The notes: generated from the letters alone by a model not told the origin. DNA of 64,000 bases from Planomicrobium soli (GCF_003014655.1 NZ_PYAT01000005.1:1-64000); one strand, 5' to 3'; positions 53,278 through 61,742 are shown, counted from the first letter of the stretch. Program-made: numbers and translations.

Positions 53278-54120
53278 GTGGCTGAGAAGAATAGGGCTCC
53301 AATCGTTTCTGTAAAGGTAATGTCATTCAATATCGCTCATGGATTAGGGATGAATGGTGTAGTCGATTTGGAGAAAACTGCTTCAGTAATTGAAGACTCC
53401 TGCGCAGGAATTGTCGCCTTGCAGGAAGTAGACCGTCATTTTTCAGCACGTAGTTCTTTTGTGGATCAAGTGGATTGGCTCAGTAAAAGATTAGGGATGC
53501 ATGCCGCTTTTGGGCCGACATTGGATCTAGATCACGAAACATTGGATATGCCAAGACCTCAATACGGGAATGCGATTTTAAGCAAGTACCCCATTAAGTA
53601 TTTTGAAAATCATCTTTTGCGCCAAGTGATCACTCCGATTGGCCATAATGAGCAAAGAGGCGTCCTTGAAGCGGTCATTGACGTAAAAGGGACATATGTT
53701 AGCGTTTTTAACACCCATTTGGCTTTTAAGGATGAAGAGCTTGAAGTGAGTGTGGGTGAACTTCTCAGCATAGCGGGAACAAGCCGTTTCCCTAGAATCA
53801 TTACAGGGGATTTCAACGCGGCGCCGGATCACGAGCAAATGAAAAAGATGAAACAAGGCTATACAGACGTCTTTTTGAAAATGAAAAGAGGGGATGCTTA
53901 CACGTATCCCGCGTCTTACAATAACGAAGCTACCGGCGAACAGTTGAAGCCGGTGACGCGCATTGACTATATTTTCATGGACGGAGAATTTGACGTCGCC
54001 CAGACCGCGGTCATGGATACAGGCGTTTCCGACCATCTGCCAATTCTTGCGGATCTGATCGTCATGAAAACCAGGAAAGTTACCGATCAGCCTCAAGTTT
54101 CCGAACTTCAAAAAGCATAG
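53278..54120 (+). CDS. Endonuclease/exonuclease/phosphatase (EEP) family hydrolase
   Basis: A 280-residue metal-dependent phosphodiesterase-like enzyme starting at GTG. The EEP motifs are present: MSFNIAHG near 14-21, GIVALQEVDRH (metal Glu), FNTHLAF, TGDFNAAPDHE and VSDHLPI (catalytic His). There is no signal peptide, so it acts in the cytoplasm. The family includes nucleases and phosphoinositide or sphingomyelin phosphatases; the substrate cannot be told. Confidence 0.88.
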   Translation: MAEKNRAPIVSVKVMSFNIAHGLGMNGVVDLEKTASVIEDSCAGIVALQEVDRHFSARSSFVDQVDWLSKRLGMHAAFGPTLDLDHETLDMPRPQYGNAILSKYPIKYFENHLLRQVITPIGHNEQRGVLEAVIDVKGTYVSVFNTHLAFKDEELEVSVGELLSIAGTSRFPRIITGDFNAAPDHEQMKKMKQGYTDVFLKMKRGDAYTYPASYNNEATGEQLKPVTRIDYIFMDGEFDVAQTAVMDTGVSDHLPILADLIVMKTRKVTDQPQVSELQKA

Positions 54121-54133
54121 AGTTTGAATATAT

Positions 54134-54166
54134 AAAGCCGGAAGCATAGATGCTTCCGGCTTTTCT
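54134..54166. terminator. Bidirectional terminator EEP / queF
   Basis: Stem AAAGCCGGAAGCA / TGCTTCCGGCTTT with T and A runs. Confidence 0.88.
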
Positions 54167-54187
54167 TTGTAATTCGGTTTATTAGGC

Positions 54188-54682
54188 TTAACGGTTCGTG
54201 ATGGTTTCCGGGTTCATGTCATGGTTCATCATACGATAGGAAGCCATTTCTTCGTATTTTGTTCCTGGCTTGCCATAGTTGGTGTAAGGATCAATCGACA
54301 ACCCGCCGCGTGGCGTGAATTTCCCCCATACTTCGATATAGCGGGGATCCATCAGTTTGATCAAATCGTTCATGATAATATTGACAACGTCTTCGTGGAA
54401 ATCACCGTGATTCCGGAAACTGAACAAGTACAGCTTTAAAGACTTGCTTTCCACTAGTTTTTTGTCCGGGATAAAGCTCAAGTAGATGGTCGCAAAATCC
54501 GGTTGTCCGGTTTGTGGGCACAGTGAAGTAAATTCAGGACAATTGAATTTCACGAAATAGTCGCGTGTGTGCAAATTATCGATCGGCTCAAGAATATCCG
54601 GATCGTATTCGAATTTATATTTTGTGTTTTGATTGCCGAGAAGTGATAGATGGTCTAATGTGTCTTCGTTTCTTCCTGCCAT
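54188..54682 (-). CDS. queF: NADPH-dependent 7-cyano-7-deazaguanine reductase QueF
   Basis: Reduces preQ0 to preQ1 in queuosine tRNA modification. The 164 residues are of the short unimodular type. The catalytic Cys55 and Asp62 lie in [13 protein letters not shown], and the NADPH-binding [15 protein letters not shown] follows. ATG 54682 with AAGGAGG upstream gives Cys55, the number reported for B. subtilis QueF; a longer reading is rejected. It is preceded by a preQ1 riboswitch. Other que genes are not in the window. Confidence 0.97.
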   Translation of the reverse strand: MAGRNEDTLDHLSLLGNQNTKYKFEYDPDILEPIDNLHTRDYFVKFNCPEFTSLCPQTGQPDFATIYLSFIPDKKLVESKSLKLYLFSFRNHGDFHEDVVNIIMNDLIKLMDPRYIEVWGKFTPRGGLSIDPYTNYGKPGTKYEEMASYRMMNHDMNPETITNR

Positions 54683-54784
54683 TGAAAAGGCCTCCTTGAA
54701 AATGCCGGTTTGAGAGCGGCCTATAAAAAATGGACAAAAGAAAAAGCCGAATCGCATCTGGATTTGGCTGAGTTTCAACAATCC

Positions 54785-54823
54785 ATAGTTTTTTATAGAG
54801 GGTGAAATGCTATGAACCTCTCC
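54785..54823 (-). ncRNA. preQ1-I riboswitch
   Basis: Reading minus: GAGAGGTTC, ATAGCATTTCA, then ACCCTCTATAAAAAACTA. This is the class I preQ1 aptamer, with P1 AGAGG/CCTCT and the A-rich tail. It lies about 100 nt before queF, so excess preQ1 should lower queF expression. Confidence 0.93.
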
Positions 54824-54853
54824 CGGAACCGGGTTATTTGATTTTACTAACCC

Positions 54854-54882
54854 ATACTATAAGACTTTGCATAACCTGTCAA
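54854..54882 (-). promoter_or_regulatory. queF promoter
   Basis: Reading minus: -35 TTGACA (54882-54877), 17-bp spacer, -10 TAGTAT (54859-54854), about 30 nt before the riboswitch. Confidence 0.75.
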
Positions 54883-55156
54883 TTCCGGTTTTCGGCCTTT
54901 AGCGTCTGATAGCTTTTTCTCCTGCTTATGCAAATGGCAAAAGTTGAGAGTTTCTTCCTGGAAACATGTCCACTCAAATATATGGGGAAAGCCAGAAGTT
55001 CCACAGCCATCTGCCAGTTAGCCGGAAGAAAGAGTATCAATAGCGTGAGTGGGGTATGGGCTAAGAACGGAGCATTACAGGATCTTGTAATTTGATGTCT
55101 GATGGGTGTAAGAAACCCAATTTGCGAAGAAAAAAGCAGGAAGGAGCAGGGAGTGG
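54883..55156. other. Intergenic region queF / APH-type kinase
   Basis: The stretch between the queF promoter and the next gene shows nothing recognisable apart from the ribosome site of the latter. Confidence 0.5.
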
Positions 55157-56080
55157 ATGAACATTACATTGCCGAAAAAAACTCTCGATTGGGTAGTGAA
55201 ATCCATCGGAGAAGGAGCGAAAATCCAACGCGTTCAACCTATTGCCGGAGGAACCTCTTCGACATTGCGAGAGCTTTTGGTCTGTCGTGCTGATAAAACA
55301 GAGAGCTATGTCTTGCGCATGTTTTCAAACAAGGAATGGCTTGAGCAAGAACCGGACTTGGCCCAGCATGAAGCTGAAAGTTTACAATACATGAGATGCA
55401 GGGGCATCACTGTACCCCAATTGATTGCCTTCGACCAGACAGGCGAAGAGTGTGGGTTGCCGGCTACATTAATGACTAAAATTAATGGTGAAGTGGTATT
55501 GCAGCCCATGGAAGAACAGGTATGGATCGACGAATTAGCATTAACTCTTGCTAAAATCCATAAAACAGAGGGGGAAGAGTTTCCGTTTGAACACTTTTCC
55601 TATAACAATGCTTTAACAATGGAGCGGCCGTTATGGTCAAAGGTGCCAAATGAATGGATGCGAGCTTTTTATATTGCAGCCGGCATCCGTCCGCAAACGC
55701 AACTGTCGTTTATCCATCGGGATTATCATCCATCAAATGTCTTATGGGAAGGCGGTAAAATAACTGGGGTGGTGGACTGGGTCAATGCTTGTGTAGGACC
55801 AATCGGAGTTGATGTAGGCCATTGCCGCGTAAACTTGGCGCAGCTTTATGGAGTATCTACAGCTGACCGATTTTTAGCAGCTTATCAGAACTATTCGAAA
55901 GAATCGTTTAAGTATCATCCATATTGGGACTTGCTTTCTTTGATTGATATTCTGGATGGACCGCCATCTGTTTATACAGGCTGGCTCGAATTTGGAATGA
56001 TAGGATTATCCGATGAGTTGATTCAACACCGCTTGGATGAATATTTATTGAGCCTGCTTGACCGTTTTGACGAGCACTGA
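55157..56080 (+). CDS. Aminoglycoside-phosphotransferase (APH) family kinase
   Basis: A 307-residue small-molecule kinase. The catalytic loop is FIHRDYHPSNVLW (near 192-204, Asp as base) and the metal loop GVVDWVNACVGP follows near 209-220. The N-lobe with GGTSSTLRELLV is typical. Such proteins phosphorylate aminoglycosides, choline, homoserine or other hydroxyl compounds. The chromosomal, single-gene setting argues for a metabolic role, but resistance is not excluded. ATG 55157 follows AAGGAGCAGG. Confidence 0.85.
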   Translation: MNITLPKKTLDWVVKSIGEGAKIQRVQPIAGGTSSTLRELLVCRADKTESYVLRMFSNKEWLEQEPDLAQHEAESLQYMRCRGITVPQLIAFDQTGEECGLPATLMTKINGEVVLQPMEEQVWIDELALTLAKIHKTEGEEFPFEHFSYNNALTMERPLWSKVPNEWMRAFYIAAGIRPQTQLSFIHRDYHPSNVLWEGGKITGVVDWVNACVGPIGVDVGHCRVNLAQLYGVSTADRFLAAYQNYSKESFKYHPYWDLLSLIDILDGPPSVYTGWLEFGMIGLSDELIQHRLDEYLLSLLDRFDEH

Positions 56081-56155
56081 GAGCAAGCTGGCCAGGTTTG
56101 ATTTCTTCAAAATAGGCAATATACAAAACAAGCAAGTTTTTGAGGAGGAATCACA

Positions 56156-56695
56156 ATGACGGACGAGCAACTAACCCAATTAAAAGACCAATTGACCGAT
56201 CAATTAGAATCACTCGAAAGACGCGTTCAGCATACAGAGGAATTTGATACGACCGAGCTTTCTAATTACGATAACCATCCAGGAGACTCAGCAACCGATT
56301 TGTTCGATATGGAACGAGGTCTAGCGCTTACACAATTCAAAGAAAGCGAAATAGATGATACAAAAGCTGCCTTGGCAGCAATAGAGGCAGGAACATACGG
56401 GAAATGTACGGAATGTGGAAAAGAAATTCCGTTTGAGCGGCTTGAAGCGTTGCCGACGGCTCTGACGTGCATCGACCATGCGAATCAGGAGCCGGATTTG
56501 ACGAGCCGCCCTCCTGAAGAAGATGTTTTAACTGGCTCTACTGACAATCCTGTAAAGCAGGAAGATGAGCGTCTGGAAGACTTCACGAACACTTTTCAAG
56601 ATGTTGAAGATTATGGGTCATCAGACGGGCCGCAAGACCAGCCTGGAGAAGATGAGGACATGGAAGATTTTTACGAAGAGAAAAGCAACGATTAA
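56156..56695 (+). CDS. yteA: TraR/DksA-family zinc finger protein, YteA-like
   Basis: A 179-residue protein. The N-terminal coiled coil (1-90) and the C4-type finger beginning YGKCTECGKEIPFERLEALP with the later TCIDH give the DksA/TraR fold. The acidic C-terminal tail (about 120-179) is typical of YteA. It should act on RNA polymerase through the secondary channel. ATG 56156 follows GAGGAGG. YteA is reported as sporulation- or stress-linked in Bacillus; that role is not shown here. Confidence 0.88.
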   Translation: MTDEQLTQLKDQLTDQLESLERRVQHTEEFDTTELSNYDNHPGDSATDLFDMERGLALTQFKESEIDDTKAALAAIEAGTYGKCTECGKEIPFERLEALPTALTCIDHANQEPDLTSRPPEEDVLTGSTDNPVKQEDERLEDFTNTFQDVEDYGSSDGPQDQPGEDEDMEDFYEEKSND

Positions 56696-56704
56696 TATTA
56701 CTCT

Positions 56705-56736
56705 AGACCTTGGCTTTCAGGAGCCAAGGTCTTTTG
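56705..56736 (+). terminator. yteA terminator
   Basis: Stem AGACCTTGGCT / AGCCAAGGTCT followed by TTTTG. Confidence 0.85.
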
Positions 56737-56929
56737 TTGAAAAAGCAAAGAGAGAATAAAAAACCTTCTGGTAAGGAGAGAGTATTTCCAGGGAAATAGA
56801 AGGCAGCGGCAGGAACCAGAATCTTTTATATAAGCCGTTCACTATTAGAATAAAAAGAGCATAGAAGGCTTAACAAGACATTCTGATCAAATTCCAGAAA
56901 AAATCTGGAAATTATGAAGAATGATAGGT

Positions 56930-56959
56930 GACACCAACCGGGCCTGCCCGGTTGGTGTC
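56930..56959. repeat. GC-rich hairpin beside repeat copy 2
   Basis: Perfect 14-bp arms GACACCAACCGGGC / GCCCGGTTGGTGTC, with no T run on either strand, so it is not a classical terminator. Like the hairpin at 24986-25025 it borders the dispersed repeat. Confidence 0.6.
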
Positions 56960-57115
56960 TTGCTTGAATCCAGGAAACGATTTCAATATGCTGCTCCTAC
57001 TGCAGAAGTAGCTGATGCAAGGCGCTTCGTCTCCCAATCTTACTCCAGGCTCTGGAGCGAAGGAGCCTGCCATACGCGCATTTTTATTCCATAAAACACT
57101 AGTATTCTTTTGTCT
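56960..57115. repeat. MITE-like dispersed repeat, copy 2
   Basis: The segment 57052-57115 (CTGGAGCGAAGGAGCC and, further on, AGTATTCTTTTGTCT) matches the complement of 25035-25111 with several substitutions and a short gap. The left part is more diverged. It is in opposite orientation to copy 1. The left boundary is uncertain. Confidence 0.55.
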
Positions 57116-57228
57116 GGAAAGTGTTTTTTATCGAGAGCCATCAGTACTTTCTAATGAGCAGTGTTTTAATGTTCTTGAAAGAGGTTATTTATAATTAATA
57201 ACGAGTTTAACATGAAGGAGGAGAGAAA

Positions 57229-57627
57229 ATGGATCATGCCATTGTGTTGTTTGACGGAGATTGCAACTTCTGCGACTCGAGTGTCCAGTTCATAATACAA
57301 CACGACCCCGCAGGTTATTACCATTTCGCATCCCTGCAAAGTGATGTTGGTATGAAACTTAGAAAAGAATATCAAATTCCGGATGATGTTGACAGCTTAG
57401 TATTGATTGAAAATGGCCAGGCCTACATCAAGACTGATGGTGCTCTAAGAATTTCACATCACTTGACCGGGTTATGGAAATTGGCTTTCTATTTGAAATC
57501 AGTACCACGTTTCATAAGAGATAGCGCTTATGATACGTTTGCCAAAAATCGCTATAAAGTATTTGGAAAACTGAACAGTTGCATGTTGCCGCCTCCGCAT
57601 ATCCGAAAAAGATTTTTAGATAAGTAA
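57229..57627 (+). CDS. DCC-family thiol-disulfide oxidoreductase (DUF393)
   Basis: A 132-residue thioredoxin-like protein with the redox motif FDGDCNFC (C12, C15) and the downstream YKVFGKLNSCMLPPPHIRKRFLD end that defines the YuxK group. It is presumed to exchange disulfides in the cytoplasm; partners are unknown. ATG 57229 follows AAGGAGGAG. A bidirectional terminator follows. Confidence 0.9.
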   Translation: MDHAIVLFDGDCNFCDSSVQFIIQHDPAGYYHFASLQSDVGMKLRKEYQIPDDVDSLVLIENGQAYIKTDGALRISHHLTGLWKLAFYLKSVPRFIRDSAYDTFAKNRYKVFGKLNSCMLPPPHIRKRFLDK

Positions 57628-57628
57628 A

Positions 57629-57668
57629 AAAACAATCCGAAACAGCTGGTGCGTTTCGGATTGTTTTC
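57629..57668. terminator. Bidirectional terminator DCC / DUF3238
   Basis: Stem AACAATCCGAAAC / GTTTCGGATTGTT with A and T runs. Confidence 0.9.
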
Positions 57669-57682
57669 ATGTGTTAACGGGG

Positions 57683-58888
57683 TTATTCAAATGTAGAGAT
57701 CCGCCAATATTGGCTTGCAATGGCTTCTGACATCCAAGCCAGTCCTTTGCTTTCGGCTTCATGAATTTGTTCCCAATCATCATCTTGACTCTTTCGTATA
57801 TATACTTCGTGGTTAGGCGCCTGGTCGTGGATACCGATAATGTCATAATAACCTGTCCGGTAAAAAGTCGCCGAAATTCCATAATCGATATTTGGTGAGG
57901 TAGTGAGCGGATTTCCGACACTGTGTTTCAACGAAATTGAAACTTTGTGCGGATCTTCTTTCACTTTCTCCAAAACAATGCCTTCTGACGAGGCAACATC
58001 CGCTTTTCGAAATTTTTTCCGCCAATCATAAGCGATACTTGTCCCTACGTCTTTTTCGTATTCCAGGACAGCACCGCCTTCTGTCATTTCAAGCGAAAAG
58101 TTCACTTGTGTCCGGTAGTGCTTGGATTCAGGATCGAAGCCGCGGCCATCTCCTGCAAAATAACGATTAGGAGACAGAGGATTAGGGCTCGGCAAATATT
58201 CCTGTGGAAGGAAAGTAGTATAGCGGAAGTGCCAAATCGGATATTGCAGCTCAGTTTTCGGTTGTTCTTCTTCGGTTAACATTTGGTCGCAGCTTCCTAC
58301 TTTCTTTGTTATCCAGAATTCTTCTTCTGCCGCTTGTTCTGGAGAAGAGTTCACGTTCAACAAACCAAAGATCCTGGCAACGACAGACTTTTCAGCTTTA
58401 AAACTTTCTTCAGATCTTTCAAGTGGGCGTTTGCCGCGAATCCAGTAAGTGTAGGTCTGATCGGGTTCAGCATTACGGTCCGTAAATTGATTTTTAGCGA
58501 CGGTTGCTATAAGCTCACCGTCCCGATAAATTTCGAATTCCTCAATTCCTTCAATAGCACCCCAAGCGAGTACAATTTTCGATCGGGATAAGATGGTTGT
58601 TATGGCAATTTGTTGCAAGCGGTTAACAAAATCATCGACATGGTTTTCGGTGCCAGTCTGCATTTTGATTTTTTCGATTGTTTTTTCTTCAGCATCTAAC
58701 CGTTCGATAGTATAAGTGTATAATTCGCCGCGCTGCAAATTCTCGTCTTTTAGAGAGTTTTGGGTTCCGGTATAGATCACTTCTTCATCACGTGTCACGC
58801 GGCATGTATCGCCGGTATAGGTCCAAGTAAAATCAATGACGGTGTCTGATTGTTGAACTAATTCAATTTCAATAGAGTTCGGCAACAA
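57683..58888 (-). CDS. DUF3238 protein with fibronectin-III-like repeats
   Basis: A 401-residue protein. Residues about 5-80 and 92-165 look like two fibronectin-III-type beta sandwiches (FEIYRDGELIATV, then TYTYWIRGKRP). Residues about 215-400 fit DUF3238: WHFRYTTFLPQEYLPSP, FAGDGRGFDPESKHYRTQV and GYYDIIGIHDQAPNHEVYI. No signal peptide or anchor is seen. The start is TTG, fixed by GGAGGTGAT five bases upstream. It is a lone gene with its function unknown; an adhesive or surface role is only suggested by the FN3 folds. Confidence 0.7.
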   Translation of the reverse strand: MLPNSIEIELVQQSDTVIDFTWTYTGDTCRVTRDEEVIYTGTQNSLKDENLQRGELYTYTIERLDAEEKTIEKIKMQTGTENHVDDFVNRLQQIAITTILSRSKIVLAWGAIEGIEEFEIYRDGELIATVAKNQFTDRNAEPDQTYTYWIRGKRPLERSEESFKAEKSVVARIFGLLNVNSSPEQAAEEEFWITKKVGSCDQMLTEEEQPKTELQYPIWHFRYTTFLPQEYLPSPNPLSPNRYFAGDGRGFDPESKHYRTQVNFSLEMTEGGAVLEYEKDVGTSIAYDWRKKFRKADVASSEGIVLEKVKEDPHKVSISLKHSVGNPLTTSPNIDYGISATFYRTGYYDIIGIHDQAPNHEVYIRKSQDDDWEQIHEAESKGLAWMSEAIASQYWRISTFE

Positions 58889-59071
58889 CTGCTATCACCT
58901 CCAGAGTGGGTTATAATGCTATACCCTTTCTCCAATCGGCCGAACCTTCTACTTATGAAAAGTTCCATGCTGGGCCCTAAGGCGTTATTTGCAAATAGTA
59001 AAAATCAATAGTATGTTTATAAGAATAATAGTCAATGTTTATAGGAGATATGTAGTAGGAGGAATGAAAGG

Positions 59072-59947
59072 ATGGCTTCACAAGAAAACACAAGAAAACG
59101 CAGCTTTCGCAATTTTGACGAAGCAGCAGAAAATATTCTGGAAATGCTCAGCAAGCAACTGAAAATCAACACGTTATTCATCGCCAAAAACGACGGCCAA
59201 ACAAATGAAATCGTGAAATCCCGAAATGCTAAGAAAGAGCTTGTGGTAGAAGGCACATTGCTGCCGCTGAAAAATACGTTTTGCAGCCTTAGCCTTAACT
59301 ACGGGGAAAAGCCATTGGTTATCGAAGACATTTCCAAGAGCAAATTGACTGAGTCATTAGAGATTGCTGCCCATTTCGGCAATGGTTCATTCATCGGCAT
59401 TCCTGTCTATTACGAGAGCGGTGAAATTTACGGGACCATTTGCGGGTTAGATAATGTGCCATTTGAGTTTTCAGAAGAAAATTTATATACATTTGAGACG
59501 ATGTCGGCGTTATTGACTTACGTTTTGGAACTTGAGAAAGCAAACAATCAAATCAAAACCCTTTCATCGCCGTTGGTTCCTGTTACAACGGGTGTAGCTA
59601 TTTTGCCGGTTATTGGAGAAATCACGACACAACGGGCGCAAACGATCATTGATGACATACTTATGAAAACAGGCGAAATAAATTTAGAGTATTTGATCAT
59701 CGATGTTTCAGGAGTTTCCCAGATTAACACATCAGTCGGTGAATATTTGTTGAAGTTAGTGAATATCTTGCAGGTAATTGGAATTGTTCCAGTTATTACA
59801 GGCATCCAGCCATATATGGCCTTGAAGATTCCACATTTCGCTGCTAATTTGAAAGGAATCCTGATTGAATCCAATTTAGAAACAGCATTAAAAAAGCTTG
59901 GTTTTGTATTAATGCAAAACTGCGAAAAAAACTCGGTCCGCTTTTAA
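59072..59947 (+). CDS. GAF-STAS protein, stressosome RsbR-like
   Basis: A 291-residue protein. Residues about 15-155 form a GAF sensor domain (IGIPVYYESGEIYGTICGLD) and residues about 165-280 a STAS domain (IIDVSGVSQINTSVGEYLLKL), as in RsbR-type stressosome subunits. The STAS Thr/Ser positions that RsbT phosphorylates appear present (TSVGEYLL). RsbR proteins normally carry a non-heme globin N-domain; the GAF makes this a variant. No rsbS, rsbT or rsbU lies nearby. ATG 59072 has AGGAGG upstream. Confidence 0.8.
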   Translation: MASQENTRKRSFRNFDEAAENILEMLSKQLKINTLFIAKNDGQTNEIVKSRNAKKELVVEGTLLPLKNTFCSLSLNYGEKPLVIEDISKSKLTESLEIAAHFGNGSFIGIPVYYESGEIYGTICGLDNVPFEFSEENLYTFETMSALLTYVLELEKANNQIKTLSSPLVPVTTGVAILPVIGEITTQRAQTIIDDILMKTGEINLEYLIIDVSGVSQINTSVGEYLLKLVNILQVIGIVPVITGIQPYMALKIPHFAANLKGILIESNLETALKKLGFVLMQNCEKNSVRF

Positions 59948-59962
59948 AGCAGACCGGGTTTT
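59927..59962. terminator. Terminator overlapping the GAF-STAS stop codon
   Basis: Stem ACTCGGTCCGCT / AGCAGACCGGGT with a bulge, followed by TTTTT. The stop codon lies in the loop. The next gene converges 15 bp away. Confidence 0.7.
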
Positions 59963-60462
59963 TAGCTTTCTTTATCAAAAAAGACGTGTTTCAATTCCCA
60001 AGCCTCTCCAATTTCAAGTAAGCCGAAAGAATACTGGGGCTGCATGCGTTTGTCGGTAGGAGAGCCAGGATTGAACAATACGACACCGTTCACTTCGCGC
60101 ATTACCGGTATGTGGGAATGGCCAAACACAATTATGTCTACTTCTTCATCACGAAATGTTTCTAACGCTCGTTGTTCCGTTGTTTGGCGAATGCCATCGC
60201 CATGAACCACACCTATACGAAGGTCACCAAACGTGAAAATTTTGCTCTTGCCGAAGCGATCCAGGATTTCCCATGGGTCTACATTGCCGGTAACACCGTC
60301 TGTTTCTGCATAAGCCGCAAACTCATAATAGACATCCAATGTCTGCCAATCTCCTGCATGAATGATAAAATCCGCTTTCTGACATGCGTCAATTAAAATT
60401 TCAGGCAATTTTTTTGCACGCATCGGGATATGGGTATCTGACACAATGACAATTTTTTTCAT
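59962..60462 (-). CDS. Metallophosphoesterase, YfcE/YsnB-like
   Basis: A 166-residue calcineurin-fold phosphodiesterase. All metal motifs are present: SDTHIP (D9, H11), HAGDW, GNVD, VVHGD and GHSHIP. The YfcE/MJ0936 group hydrolyses cyclic or simple phosphodiesters and depends on Mn or Ni. ATG 60462 follows GGAGG. Physiological substrate unknown. Confidence 0.9.
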   Translation of the reverse strand: MKKIVIVSDTHIPMRAKKLPEILIDACQKADFIIHAGDWQTLDVYYEFAAYAETDGVTGNVDPWEILDRFGKSKIFTFGDLRIGVVHGDGIRQTTEQRALETFRDEEVDIIVFGHSHIPVMREVNGVVLFNPGSPTDKRMQPQYSFGLLEIGEAWELKHVFFDKES

Positions 60463-60649
60463 CTACATACCTCCGTTCTAATCATTTCTTCAACCGTAAA
60501 ACTAATCAGGGCTATTGTCAAAAACGAACCTTTGTTTTTTCTTTAGAGCCTTCAGGCTCATTGCTGTTAAATAAAATAACTTGTGTTAAAATTGACAAAA
60601 TAATCATTTTATTATTCTGCCATTATGCATTCTAGCAAGGGGGGATACT

Positions 60650-61102
60650 ATGCGTTATATCGAGAATCTCAGGGGGAAAGTCGGTCATGAGCCATTGTTG
60701 GCGGTTAAAACTTCACTAGTTGTACTGGATAAAGAAGGCTCCATCCTGCTGAAAAAAGGAGAAGATGGCAGTTGGTCTTTGCCTGTTAATTTTATGGAAC
60801 TGGCTGAAACCACCGAAGAAGCAGGACGGCGTGGAGTCAAAGAAGAAACGGGAATCGAAATTGGTGAATTGAGTTTATTGGGTATTTTCTCAGGTGAAAA
60901 ATATTTCCAAGAAATGCCGAATGGCGACCAGTTATATTCCTTAACAATCAATTACTGCTCCAGAGATATCCGAACACCACTTCCTCTAGAGGGTAGAGAC
61001 AGGTCTTCAGAAATCGACTTTTTTGCCCTTGATCAATTGCCTTCTTCCACCAGCTTACATACAAAAAAAGTGATTCATCATTACGGCGCTTCTTTTTATT
61101 GA
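60650..61102 (+). CDS. Nudix-fold protein with degenerate Nudix box
   Basis: A 150-residue Nudix-family protein. The box reads FMELAETTEEAGRRGVKEET: the canonical first Gly is replaced, and the RE pair is RG, so one metal-binding Glu of the REx2EE motif is missing while the later EE remains. The rest (SWSLPVNFMELAE, GELSLLGIFSG) is normal for ADP-ribose or NADH-type Nudix enzymes. Catalysis may be weak or lost. The start ATG follows AAGGGGGGA. Confidence 0.75.
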   Translation: MRYIENLRGKVGHEPLLAVKTSLVVLDKEGSILLKKGEDGSWSLPVNFMELAETTEEAGRRGVKEETGIEIGELSLLGIFSGEKYFQEMPNGDQLYSLTINYCSRDIRTPLPLEGRDRSSEIDFFALDQLPSSTSLHTKKVIHHYGASFY

Positions 61103-61163
61103 ATGCAAATCTTTTTCAAAGATTTACGCTGCTATTTGAATAGCTTAAAAAGGAGAGGGAAAG

Positions 61164-61697
61164 ATGCCAAATCAGCGCAAGATCGTATGTTATATCGCCA
61201 TTAGTTTGGATGGGTATATCGCAACGAAAGAAGATTCGCTCGAATGGCTGTTCAAAGTAGAAGGAGAAGGCGATGCAGGTTATGGGGAATTCATAGAAAC
61301 CATTGATACGGTGGTAATGGGCCGCCGTACGTATGACTGGGTGATGGAGGCAGAAGGCGGAAAAAACCCTTATCCAGACAAACAGTGCTATGTTTTTTCT
61401 GCTACAGAAAAAAAGCAAACAGAACAGGTCAAGTATACAAATGAAGAAATTGCGCTCTTTGCAGAAAGGCTGAAACAAGAGCCGGGAAAAGATATTTGGG
61501 TAGTTGGCGGAGGAAACCTCATTCACGGTTTCTTAAAAGAAAAGCTGATTGATGAATTCATTATCTCTATTGCGCCGACGCTTATCGGCAAAGGCATTCC
61601 ATTGTTTCAAGAACTCGATTTTGAAATCGAATACCGCCTGAATAAGGTTCAGCAATGGGGACAGTTTGCACAGCTGCATTACGAACTGAAAAAGTAA
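61164..61697 (+). CDS. Dihydrofolate reductase-like (RibD C-terminal) protein
   Basis: A 177-residue protein of the DHFR/RibD_C fold, like B. subtilis YyaP/YwjB. The signatures are ISLDGYIATKEDSLEWLF near 14-31, MGRRTYDWV near 52-60 and VVGGGNLIHGFL with PTLIGKGIPLF near the C-terminus. It probably uses NADPH; the substrate is unknown and it is unlikely to be the main folate enzyme. ATG 61164 follows AAAGGAGAGGG. Confidence 0.87.
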   Translation: MPNQRKIVCYIAISLDGYIATKEDSLEWLFKVEGEGDAGYGEFIETIDTVVMGRRTYDWVMEAEGGKNPYPDKQCYVFSATEKKQTEQVKYTNEEIALFAERLKQEPGKDIWVVGGGNLIHGFLKEKLIDEFIISIAPTLIGKGIPLFQELDFEIEYRLNKVQQWGQFAQLHYELKK

Positions 61698-61701
61698 GCA
61701 A

Positions 61702-61742
61702 AAAGAAGGATTCAAAAGCATTATACTTTTGAATCCTTCTTA
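61702..61742. terminator. Bidirectional terminator, touching a stop codon
   Basis: Fifteen-pair stem AGAAGGATTCAAAAG / CTTTTGAATCCTTCT. On the minus strand it begins at the thioesterase stop codon and ends in TTTTT. Confidence 0.88.

Larger units (their letters stand above)
56696..57228. other. Long intergenic stretch with repeat copy 2
   Basis: Holds the yteA terminator, a small hairpin TTCCAGA/TCTGGAA at about 56892-56910, a strong GC-rich hairpin at 56930-56959 and the second copy of the dispersed repeat. No coding potential was recognised. Confidence 0.6.

Noticed and set aside
55157-56080. Aminoglycoside resistance gene
   Set aside because: Only the broad APH kinase fold is supported. 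Many chromosomal members act in metabolism, so a resistance call would be an overstatement.
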